A stretch of 9,525 nt of DNA from an uncultured Collinsella sp. (lineage in GTDB: Bacteria > Actinomycetota > Coriobacteriia > Coriobacteriales > Coriobacteriaceae): positions 1 to 9,525 of the forward strand of contig URTP01000083.1 of the NCBI GenBank assembly GCA_900550835.1, read 5' to 3'. The position numbers were made by a program, and so were the translations under genes. This document shows positions 1 to 5,967 of this stretch, piece after piece; the stretch's first letter is position 1, and every line of letters begins with the position of its first letter. The notes under the pieces were generated by a model. It did not search any database. It was not told where the DNA came from and worked only from the letters and a program-made list of their open reading frames with translations.

Positions 1-1
1 G

Positions 2-361
2 CATCCATCCGATGCGCTCGACATCTTGCGCGCCCACCACGACCTAGCGAGCTTGCTCGCGCGCGAGCACGAGCTGCTGACCTCGCATGGCCATGGTCGC
101 GTATTCGAGGGCCTGCCTACGCTCGATACGATTGCCGAGCGTCTTTCCGCCGAGGCGGCGAGCGGCCACATCGATGCCCGCATCGTGGACGCGGCGCACC
201 TGCTTGCCGATAAGACCTATGGAGACGAGGTCGACCCGTCCGAGCTGACTCCGCGTGAGCGCCGCCGCCTGGAGCGCGCCAAGCTCGCTGTGCGCGAATA
301 CCGCCGCCGCATGCTGGAGCTCTATGCGCGCGAAGAAGCCGAAGACGACGACGGTAAGTAG
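2..361 (+). CDS. C-terminal part of an unrecognised protein (5' end outside window)
   Basis: The frame is open from the first bases of the window to a TAG at 359-361. The only early start-like codon is a TTG at 26 with no ribosome site, so the gene most likely begins upstream and about 119 C-terminal residues are visible. The visible part is mostly helical in appearance and highly charged. It has a segment rich in Ala, Glu and His, then a Pro-containing turn (PSELTPRERRRLERAK) leading into an Arg- and Lys-rich helix, and ends in an acidic tail (EEAEDDDGK). No catalytic motif, membrane segment or zinc ligand cluster is visible. The basic helix followed by an acidic tail could suit nucleic-acid or protein contact, but that is only a guess. 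I do not recognise the family. The next strong transcription stop on this strand is the hairpin at 562-603, so its transcript probably includes the palindromic array at 377-547. Confidence 0.6.
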   Translation, partial: HPSDALDILRAHHDLASLLAREHELLTSHGHGRVFEGLPTLDTIAERLSAEAASGHIDARIVDAAHLLADKTYGDEVDPSELTPRERRRLERAKLAVREYRRRMLELYAREEAEDDDGK

Positions 362-376
362 TCGATACTTTCTCGG

Positions 377-547
377 GGAAGCCGCGTCCCGCTTTGAAGG
401 CTCGGAACGGGATGTGGTTTCCGAAACGGGGGCCGTTGGGAAGCTGTGTCCCGGAATGGGCGCTCAGAGTGGGATGCAGCTTCCGCAAGGAGGTCCTGGG
501 GGAAACCGTGCCCCGTTCTGATCCGAAATACTGGGACATAGTTTCCC
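377..547 (+). repeat. Three tandem ~62-bp palindromic (hairpin) units
   Basis: Three hairpins follow each other with left arms starting at 377, 439 and 500, a period of 62 and 61 bases. Unit 1 pairs 377-391 with 408-422 (15 of 15 pairs, three of them G-U). Unit 2 pairs 439-452 with 471-484 (14 of 14, two G-U). Unit 3 pairs 500-514 with 533-547 (13 of 15, one G-U). Arm consensus is roughly GGAARCYGYGTCCC on the left and GGGAYRYRGYTTCC on the right, with loops of 16-18 bases. The spacers are also self-complementary: AACGG/CCGTT at 425-437 and AGGA/TCCT at 488-497. No coding function is apparent. The layout resembles REP- or BIME-like dispersed palindromes, but whether it recurs elsewhere in the genome cannot be seen here. 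Confidence 0.8.
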
Positions 548-561
548 TTTCATAACAGGAG

Positions 562-603
562 AAGGCGCGCTGTCTGCAGTTGATTCAGACGGCGCGCCTT
601 TTT
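562..603 (+). terminator. Strong intrinsic terminator
   Basis: A 15-bp stem pairs 562-576 with 586-600. It is GC-rich at the base (GGCGCGC), has one G-U pair and a 9-base loop, and runs directly into TTTTT at 599-603. Orientation fits the end of the plus-strand transcript that contains the first gene and the palindromic array. The minus-strand side lacks a T tract, so it is not an obvious stop for the convergent dehydrogenase gene. Confidence 0.88.
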
Positions 604-645
604 GGTTGAGCTATGTTGAAGCTTGAAGCCAAAGCTTGTGGCTCC

Positions 646-1395
646 TTAGGAGCGGGCGGCTCCGTCGACGGGGAGCACGGCGCCCGTGACGTAGGAGGAC
701 ATGTCGCTCGCCAGGAAAACAAAGGCGTTGGCGACATCCTCGGGCTCGCCCATGCGACCCAGCGGAATGGTGGCGATGATGGGCTTGATGACCTCTTCGG
801 GCAGGTTGGCGACCATATCGGTCTTGGTCACGCCGGGTGCGACGGCATTGACGCGAATGCCCATGGGGGCGAGCTCGCGCGAGAGCGACTGGACCATACC
901 GTTGACGGCAAACTTGGACGTGGGGTAGCCGACGCCGGAGGGCTGACCGTACTTGGCGACCATTGAACTCGTGGTGGTGATGGTGCCGCCATGACCTGCC
1001 TCGGTCATGATCTTGGCGGCAGCCTGGTGGCCATTAAAGACAGCGACGACGTTAAGGTCCATGACCTTTGCGAACTCCTCGGCCGTGTAGTCCAAAAGGG
1101 GCGAGCGCTGGGAGATGCCGGCATTGTTGACGACTGTATCCAAGCCGCCCATATCGGCTGCGGCCTGGGTAAAGGCCTCGGTCACGGCTTCGAGCGAGGT
1201 GAGGTCGCAGGAGCGGCCCCAGACCTTGGCGTCGGGATAGGCGGCTGCCAGCTTCTCAACGGCCGTGTCGGCAGTCTCCTGGCGCGAGCCAAAGACGGTG
1301 ACGGCAGCAACTTCCTCGATAAAACGGCAGGCGATGGCATAGCCGATACCGCGTGTGCCTCCGGTGATGATTGCTTTCTTGCCCTCGAGCAACAT
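646..1395 (-). CDS. Short-chain dehydrogenase/reductase, BaiA-like (possible hydroxysteroid dehydrogenase)
   Basis: This 249-residue classical SDR would catalyse NAD(P)-dependent oxidation or reduction of an alcohol or ketone in the cytoplasm. The Rossmann glycine motif TGGTRGIG is at residues 11-18 and NNAG at 90-93. The catalytic set is N115, S143 or S144, Y157 and K161 (YPTSK). The start at 1395 gives the usual family length and has an AGGAAG site about 5 bases upstream. The frame stays open further upstream but that part reads as low-complexity nonsense. Several stretches (ITGGTRGIG, VFNG, GVGYP.SK, IRV..VAPGV..TDM) are those I associate with BaiA bile-acid 3-alpha-hydroxysteroid dehydrogenases. 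The substrate is inference; FabG-like or sugar-alcohol roles remain possible. S37-R38 after strand beta-2 suggest NADP(H). It stands alone, convergent with the preceding gene. Confidence 0.85.
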   Translation of the reverse strand: MLLEGKKAIITGGTRGIGYAIACRFIEEVAAVTVFGSRQETADTAVEKLAAAYPDAKVWGRSCDLTSLEAVTEAFTQAAADMGGLDTVVNNAGISQRSPLLDYTAEEFAKVMDLNVVAVFNGHQAAAKIMTEAGHGGTITTTSSMVAKYGQPSGVGYPTSKFAVNGMVQSLSRELAPMGIRVNAVAPGVTKTDMVANLPEEVIKPIIATIPLGRMGEPEDVANAFVFLASDMSSYVTGAVLPVDGAARS

Positions 1396-1467
1396 GGTGC
1401 TTCCTCTCATCGCGGGCGGACATTCGCAGCACAGCGTAGCGGTAGTCGGAATCGGCCGCGTTTGCAT

Positions 1468-1495
1468 ATCGGTGAACGTAGCCCGCGTTACCGAT
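1468..1495. promoter_or_regulatory. Inverted repeat upstream of the dehydrogenase gene
   Basis: ATCGGT plus AACG at 1468-1478 pairs with CGTT plus ACCGAT at 1486-1495. That gives ten pairs with one bulged base (G1474) and a 7-base loop. It lies about 73 bases upstream of the dehydrogenase start codon, where an operator or a leader hairpin would be expected. No convincing -35/-10 pair was found around it, so its role is unproven. Confidence 0.35.
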
Positions 1496-1543
1496 GAGCG
1501 GCTCGCGCAAATATGCTTTGCCGTTGTGCTTAGGGCAGGTGAC

Positions 1544-1577
1544 AAAAGGGCTCCCGTCCCACATCGGACGGGAGCCC
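1544..1577 (-). terminator. Intrinsic terminator of hom
   Basis: A perfect 12-bp stem (GGGCTCCCGTCC at 1548-1559 with its complement at 1566-1577) encloses a 6-base loop. On the minus strand it is followed by TTTT at 1547-1544. It starts 31 bases beyond the hom stop codon. It separates hom from the downstream minus-strand dehydrogenase, which therefore needs its own promoter. Confidence 0.85.
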
Positions 1578-1608
1578 TCAAGGTGCGTATTGCTAGGCGA
1601 GCGTTGGG

Positions 1609-2952
1609 CTAGTTCGCCATGACGCCTTCGGTCCAGGCCTCGACGTCCTCGATACGCAGGACGTTGGCGACCTCGGCCACGCAGTCGACGCTGGCAAGCT
1701 CGGCGGCGGCAGCCTGGACGTCCTTCTCGAGCGCGCGGTGCGTCAGGAAGATGACCGAGCAGGCATCGCTGACGCCCGATTTGCCGTCCTCGACCTGGTT
1801 GATGAGCGAGATCGAGATGTTGTGCTTGGCAAAGATGTCGACCGTCTCGGACAGGGCGCCCACGCGGTCGGCGACTTTCAGGCGCACATAGTACTTGGTC
1901 TGGAGCTCGTCCATGGGCTTAAAGGTGAGGTTGTGGCCATAGGGCTCAATCTCGGGCAGCGGAGCCACGCCGCGGCTGATCTGCTCGGAGAGCGACAGGA
2001 TATCGCCCACGACGGCGCTCGCGGTGGGGAAGGAGCCTGCGCCCGCGCCGTAGAACATGGTCTCGCCCACGGCGTCGCCTACCACGTAGACGGCGTTCAT
2101 GGCGCCGTTGACCTTGGCGAGCATATGGTCTGCGGGGATCAGCGTGGGATGCACGCGAACGTCGACGCCAGCGTCGGTGTTGCGGGCGATGCCGAGCAGT
2201 TTGATGGTGTAGCCGAGCTCGCGGGCCTGGGCGATGTCCTCGGCGCCGATGGTGCGGATACCCTGCTGGTACACATCATCGGTGGTAACGCGGGTGCCAA
2301 AGCCGATGGAGGCGAGGATGGCCGTCTTGCTGGCGGCATCGAAGCCGTCGACGTCGGCGGACGGGTCGGCCTCGGCATAGCCCTTAGCCTGTGCGTCGGC
2401 GAGCACGTCAGCGTAATCGGCGCCCTCGGCGTCCATGCGCGACAGGATGTAGTTGGTGGTGCCGTTGAGGATGCCGGCGATGGTCAGGATCTTGTTGCCC
2501 ACTAGGTCGTGCTCGAGCGTGCTGACAATGGGGATGCCACCGCCGCAGCTGGCCTCGCACTTAATCTGCACGCCGCACGCGCGCGCCTTTTCGGCGAGCG
2601 TCTCGACGTGACGGCCCAGCAGGGCCTTGTTGGCAGAGACGACGTGCTTGCCGTTCTCGAAGGCGGTGGTGAAGATCTCGGTTGCGGGATGCTCGCCGCC
2701 GATCAGCTCGACGACGATGTCGACGGCGGGGTCGGTGACGACGTCGTGCCAGTCACTCGTAAAAGCCTCGCGCTCAATGCCTGCCGCCTCGGCCTGCTCC
2801 CAGGCAAGCGCGCAGGCGCGGGTCAGCTTAAGGTCGATGCCGTAGGCTGCCAGGTACTCATCGTGGTGGCTCTTGATCAGACGGGCCACGCCGCCGCCGA
2901 CGGTTCCCAGGCCGATCAGACCGACGTTCACGGTGCGCAGGGGTTCGCTCAT
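1609..2952 (-). CDS. hom: Homoserine dehydrogenase with ACT domain
   Basis: This cytoplasmic enzyme reduces aspartate semialdehyde to homoserine with NAD(P)H, the branch step towards threonine and methionine (and onward to isoleucine). It has 447 residues, normal for the ACT-containing monofunctional form. The N-terminal Rossmann motif GLGTVGGG is at 14-21 and SANK at 106-109. The substrate domain has NGTTNYI at 163-169 and D205 and K209 at the expected catalytic spacing in DGFDAASK. The family signature YGAGAGSFPTASAVVGDI falls at 301-318. An ACT domain spans about 353-433 (YYVRLKVADRVGALSE), the usual site for feedback control, typically by threonine. The start at 2952 has AAGGAG six bases upstream. 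A promoter-like pair lies just upstream and a terminator 31 bases downstream, so it is probably transcribed alone. No threonine synthase or homoserine kinase is in the window. Confidence 0.96.
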   Translation of the reverse strand: MSEPLRTVNVGLIGLGTVGGGVARLIKSHHDEYLAAYGIDLKLTRACALAWEQAEAAGIEREAFTSDWHDVVTDPAVDIVVELIGGEHPATEIFTTAFENGKHVVSANKALLGRHVETLAEKARACGVQIKCEASCGGGIPIVSTLEHDLVGNKILTIAGILNGTTNYILSRMDAEGADYADVLADAQAKGYAEADPSADVDGFDAASKTAILASIGFGTRVTTDDVYQQGIRTIGAEDIAQARELGYTIKLLGIARNTDAGVDVRVHPTLIPADHMLAKVNGAMNAVYVVGDAVGETMFYGAGAGSFPTASAVVGDILSLSEQISRGVAPLPEIEPYGHNLTFKPMDELQTKYYVRLKVADRVGALSETVDIFAKHNISISLINQVEDGKSGVSDACSVIFLTHRALEKDVQAAAAELASVDCVAEVANVLRIEDVEAWTEGVMAN

Positions 2953-2990
2953 AGATAGCTCCTTCGTGCATCTTGTGGATGGATTAACTG

Positions 2991-3019
2991 CTTATAGGTT
3001 GAGTGCATTCTAGCGTGAA
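2991..3019 (-). promoter_or_regulatory. Candidate sigma-70-type promoter of hom
   Basis: Read on the minus strand, TTCACG (3019-3014) is followed after exactly 17 bases by TATAAG (2996-2991). These match 4 of 6 and 5 of 6 consensus positions. The -10 lies 38 bases upstream of the hom ATG, leaving a short leader that contains the AAGGAG site. This assignment is by eye; no start-site data exist here. Confidence 0.5.
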
Positions 3020-3169
3020 GTGCGGGCGCGTGCTTGCCAGGCAACAGGAGTCGCACAAAACGGCACCCCCGAAACGCTGCGGAAATATTGGAAACATGCT
3101 CGCTACAAATGAACTTCCGTAACAAACTGTCAACGTTTGCGCCATAAGGTTTGCCCCGTACCGCAAGAC

Positions 3170-3184
3170 GGCCGCACCGCGGCC
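3170..3184 (+). other. Small leader hairpin before the first binding-protein gene
   Basis: GGCCGC and GCGGCC pair around a 3-base loop, ending about 19 bases before the ATG at 3204 and just upstream of the AAGGGGGA ribosome site. It could stabilise the 5' end of the mRNA or affect ribosome access. In DNA this GC-rich, a 6-bp hairpin can also be chance. Confidence 0.3.
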
Positions 3185-3203
3185 AGCGAAAAAGGGGGAC
3201 ACC

Positions 3204-4370
3204 ATGTTCAACATCAACAGCACGCTCAGCCGTAGGAACTTTCTCGCCGGCGCCGCGGCGCTCGGCAGCACCGCCGCACTCGCTGGTTGCTCGTCGGGTG
3301 ACTCGGACGGCGGCTCCGCCGATGACGGCAAGACCTTCAAGATCGGTGTCATCGGTCCTCTGACCGGCGCCGCGGCAACCTATGGCGTTTCGGCCGAGAA
3401 GGGTGCCAAGCTCGCTGCCAAGGATTTCTCGACCAAGGACCTCAAGATTTCGCTTAAGTCCGAGGATGACGTCGCCGACGGCGAGAAGGCTATCAACGCC
3501 TTCAATACCCTGTGCGACTGGGGCATGCAGGCGCTCGTCGGCCCCGTCACGACTGGTGCCGCCGTCGCCGTCTCGGGCGAGATCGCCGACGATATGCTCA
3601 TGGTCACGCCCTCGGCATCGTCGCTCGACGTTACCAAGGACAAGACCACGGTCTTCCAGGTTTGCTTCACCGATCCCACCATGGGCGCGAGTGCCGCGAA
3701 GTTCTTGGCCGAGAAGTATGCAGACGCCAAGATTGCCCTGTTCTACAACTCCGGCGATACGTATAGCTCGGGCGTTGCCGACGCTTTTGCCGAGCAGGCC
3801 AAGGCGTCCAAGCTCGACATCGTCGATACCGAGACCTTTAAGGACGATTCCTCCACGAGCTTTACCAACCAGCTCACCAAGGCCAAGGAGGCCGGTGCCA
3901 CGCTTATCTTTGCCCCGATCTATTACACGCCGGCGTCCGTCCTGCTCAAGAACGCCAAGGACATGGGCTACGACATGACGCTCATGGGCACCGACGGCAT
4001 GGACGGCCTGCTCTCCGTTGAGGGCTTCGACACCTCTCTTGCCGAGGGTGTGCTGCTCATGACCCCGTTCTCTGCCGACGACGAGAAGAACGCCGACTTC
4101 GTCAAGGCATATAAGGAGGCCTACGACGAGACGCCCAACCAGTTTGCCGCCGATGCCTATGACTGCGTCCACGCGATTGTCGAGGCGATCGATAAGGCAG
4201 ACATCGATATTACGGCCGACGGCGCCGGCATTGCCGGCGATCTTGCCAAGGCCATGCGCAAGATCAAGATCGAGGGCCTGACGGGCGAGCTCACGTGGAA
4301 CGACGAGGGCCAAGTCGAGAAGCCCGCTACAGCCTATGTGATCCAGGACGGCAAGTACATCGCCGCCTAA
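3204..4370 (+). CDS. livJ: Branched-chain amino acid type substrate-binding lipoprotein (first copy)
   Basis: This 388-residue extracytoplasmic binding protein of the LivJ / Peripla_BP_6 type captures substrate for the LivHMGF transporter encoded downstream. The N-terminus has a twin-arginine motif SRRNFL at 9-14, a hydrophobic Ala-rich stretch and a lipobox ALAGC with the lipidated Cys at 29. That implies export, probably by Tat, and membrane anchoring. A Ser/Gly/Asp-rich linker (30-42) leads into the fold at KIGVIGPLTGA (46-56). Typical ligand-site regions are VTPSASS (134-140), the PIYYTP segment (238-243), GTDGMDG (262-268) and FAADAYD (314-320). The start has AAGGGGGA a few bases upstream. 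It is a close paralogue of the next gene. No clean promoter was found in the 251-bp gap before it. Leucine, isoleucine and valine are the family default; other amino acids or amides are possible. The gene symbol marks the family only. Confidence 0.93.
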   Translation: MFNINSTLSRRNFLAGAAALGSTAALAGCSSGDSDGGSADDGKTFKIGVIGPLTGAAATYGVSAEKGAKLAAKDFSTKDLKISLKSEDDVADGEKAINAFNTLCDWGMQALVGPVTTGAAVAVSGEIADDMLMVTPSASSLDVTKDKTTVFQVCFTDPTMGASAAKFLAEKYADAKIALFYNSGDTYSSGVADAFAEQAKASKLDIVDTETFKDDSSTSFTNQLTKAKEAGATLIFAPIYYTPASVLLKNAKDMGYDMTLMGTDGMDGLLSVEGFDTSLAEGVLLMTPFSADDEKNADFVKAYKEAYDETPNQFAADAYDCVHAIVEAIDKADIDITADGAGIAGDLAKAMRKIKIEGLTGELTWNDEGQVEKPATAYVIQDGKYIAA

Positions 4371-4430
4371 GTGCGTATAAAGCGCTACCGGTGAGGCCGT
4401 TTAAATCAGGACAGGGAAGCTTGTAACAGA

Positions 4431-4570
4431 ATGGAAACATTACTTTCACACAATAAAGTGGCTAAACTGCATAAACCAATAGAAATACGCATAATTATGG
4501 ATAAACGGACAAAACAAAAGAATAGTTGAAATAATCGCCACTTTTCTCAACTAAAGCGTCTACTATTTTG
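4431..4570 (+). promoter_or_regulatory. AT-rich intergenic tract upstream of the second binding-protein gene
   Basis: The 271-bp gap between the two binding-protein genes contains this 140-base stretch with 44 G or C (31%), far below the flanking genes. It holds several -10-like hexamers (CATAAT at 4490-4495, TACTAT at 4561-4566), TTGAAA at 4526-4531, and an inverted repeat AAAGTGGC (4455-4462) with GCCACTTT (4537-4544). No single -35/-10 pair is convincing. The likely role is a second promoter and regulator-binding region. No terminator for the upstream gene and no ORF of note were seen here. Confidence 0.5.
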
Positions 4571-4574
4571 CGAA

Positions 4575-4619
4575 CGCCGAACACGGCGAAGGATGGCCTG
4601 TTGGGTAACCGAAACCCGA
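4575..4619 (+). other. Two small leader hairpins before the second binding-protein gene
   Basis: CGCCG/CGGCG pair around AACA at 4575-4588. TTGGGT/ACCCGA pair at 4601-4606 and 4614-4619, with one G-U pair and a 7-base loop. They end 22 bases before the ATG at 4642. They could stabilise the mRNA or tune translation. I saw no T-box, leader-peptide run of Leu/Ile/Val codons, or known riboswitch core. Confidence 0.3.
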
Positions 4620-4641
4620 CGAGATTTGAGAGGAGAGCCGC

Positions 4642-5829
4642 ATGTCGAGCCTCACCGGTAAGTCATTGAACCCTGTTATGAATCGCAGGAGCGTTATCGC
4701 GAGCGCAGCAGGTCTGGGGGCGATGTCCATTCTAGCTGGCTGCTCCTCCAACGGCGGCGACAGCGGTTCCGCTTCGGGCGACGCTTCGTTTAAGATCGGC
4801 ACCATCGGACCGCTGACCGGCGCCAACGCGTCCTACGGCAAGTCCGTTACCCAGGGTGTCGAGCTTGGCTGCAAGGATTTCTCGACCAAGGAGCTGCCGC
4901 TTGCCAGCAAGGCCGAGGATGACCAGGCCGACGGCGAGAAGGCCGTCAACGCCTTTAACACCCTGCTCGACTGGGGCATGCAGGCCCTCGTCGGCCCGAC
5001 CACCACGGGCGCGTCGGTTGCCGTTGCCGCCGAGTGCGGTAACGACCCCGAGACGTTCATGATCACTCCGTCCGCGTCCTCCGAGGACGTCACCAAGGGC
5101 AAGGATTGCGTCTTCCAGGTTTGCTTTACCGATCCCAACCAGGGCGTCAACGCTGCCAAGTTCCTGGCGCAGAAGTATGCGGACGAGAAGTTCGTACTGT
5201 TCTATAACTCCGGCGACGCCTATTCTTCGGGCATCGCAGATTCCTTTAAGGTTCAGGCCGCTAAATCCAAGCTCGAGATTGTTGACGAGGAGACCTTTAA
5301 GGACGACTCCGCCACGAGCTTTACCAACCAGCTGACCAAGGCCAAGCAGGCCGGTGCCACCATGATCTTTGCGCCGATCTACTACACGCCAGCGTCCGTC
5401 CTGCTCAAGAACGCCAAGGACATGGGCTACGACGTCAAGATGATGGGTTGCGACGGCATGGACGGCATCCTGGGCGTTGAGGGCTTCGACACCTCTCTTG
5501 CCGAGGGTCTGCTGCTCATGACCCCGTTCTCCGCCGACGACGAGAAGAACGCCGACTTCGTCAACGCTTACAAGGATAAGTATGGCGAGACTCCGGACCA
5601 GTTTGCCGCCGACGCTTACGACGGCGTGCACGCGGTGGCCGAGGCCCTCGAGGAGGCCGGTCTTGGTGTCGACGCCGACCCGACCGAGGTCGCCGAGAAG
5701 CTGCCTAAGGCTATGCTCAAGATTACCGTTGACGGTCTGACCGGCAAGCTCACCTGGAACGATAAGGGCCAGGTCCAGAAGGAGCCCACGGCGTACGTCA
5801 TCACCGACGGCAAGTACGTACAGGCCTAA
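4642..5829 (+). CDS. livJ: Branched-chain amino acid type substrate-binding lipoprotein (second copy)
   Basis: This is a 395-residue paralogue of the preceding binding protein, with the same order of segments: KIGTIGPLTGA, DWGMQALVGPTTTGA, ITPSASSEDVT, PIYYTPASVLLKNAKDMGY and FAADAYDGVHA. The lipobox is SILAGC with Cys 34. A weaker twin-arginine motif (NRRSVI, 14-19) precedes the hydrophobic stretch. The start at 4642 has AGGAG six bases upstream. The internal ATG at 4678 would give a conventional short signal peptide but has no ribosome site, so an unusually long n-region of about 16 residues is likely. The protein differs from its neighbour mainly in the first half of the mature chain. One copy may be specialised for a different amino acid, as in the LivJ/LivK pair of E. 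coli, but the substrate cannot be read from sequence. The symbol denotes family only. Confidence 0.93.
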   Translation: MSSLTGKSLNPVMNRRSVIASAAGLGAMSILAGCSSNGGDSGSASGDASFKIGTIGPLTGANASYGKSVTQGVELGCKDFSTKELPLASKAEDDQADGEKAVNAFNTLLDWGMQALVGPTTTGASVAVAAECGNDPETFMITPSASSEDVTKGKDCVFQVCFTDPNQGVNAAKFLAQKYADEKFVLFYNSGDAYSSGIADSFKVQAAKSKLEIVDEETFKDDSATSFTNQLTKAKQAGATMIFAPIYYTPASVLLKNAKDMGYDVKMMGCDGMDGILGVEGFDTSLAEGLLLMTPFSADDEKNADFVNAYKDKYGETPDQFAADAYDGVHAVAEALEEAGLGVDADPTEVAEKLPKAMLKITVDGLTGKLTWNDKGQVQKEPTAYVITDGKYVQA

Positions 5830-5860
5830 TAAGCCGCCTTACATAGAGCGGTTTTGATCC

Positions 5861-5891
5861 CAAGCAGGGGAGGTTTGGCCTTCCCTGCTTG
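5861..5891 (+). terminator. Hairpin between binding-protein and permease genes (partial terminator or mRNA-stabilising stem)
   Basis: A 13-bp stem (5861-5873 with 5879-5891, one G-U pair) closes a 5-base loop, 31 bases after the binding-protein stop. No U tract follows, so it is not a classical full terminator. Such stems between binding-protein and permease genes commonly protect the upstream mRNA or reduce read-through. Confidence 0.55.
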
Positions 5892-5901
5892 CTTGGTATC
5901 T

Positions 5902-5921
5902 AGGGACAGTGTAACGTCCCT
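5902..5921 (+). terminator. Second intergenic hairpin before livH
   Basis: AGGGAC pairs with GTCCCT around an 8-base loop, followed by TGTTTC, a weakly U-rich run. It lies 10 bases beyond the stronger hairpin at 5861-5891. The pair could act together as an attenuating element in front of the permease and ATPase genes. Confidence 0.35.
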
Positions 5922-5967
5922 GTTTCATACATTAACTGGAAACCTATTCGAAAGGGGGATGTGGAAC

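Noticed and set aside
377..547. CRISPR array
   Set aside because: Only three diverged units, each a long palindrome. There are no identical direct repeats with unique spacers of constant length, and no cas genes nearby.
613..966. 117-codon plus-strand open frame at the 3' end of the dehydrogenase
   Set aside because: It lies almost wholly opposite the conserved SDR coding sequence, has no ribosome site and has a composition typical of an antisense shadow.
1396..1581. N-terminal extension of the dehydrogenase to 311 residues
   Set aside because: The extension starts just beyond the hom terminator hairpin, has no ribosome site and is not protein-like. The start at 1395 has a good site and gives the normal SDR length.
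2949..4313. 454-codon minus-strand open frame opposite the first binding protein
   Set aside because: Same shadow effect. It crosses the divergent promoter region, has no family features and lies opposite a well-supported gene.
4371..4641. T-box or amino acid leader attenuator controlling the second binding protein
   Set aside because: No T-box core sequence, no leader peptide rich in Leu, Ile or Val codons, and no terminator with a U tract in this gap.
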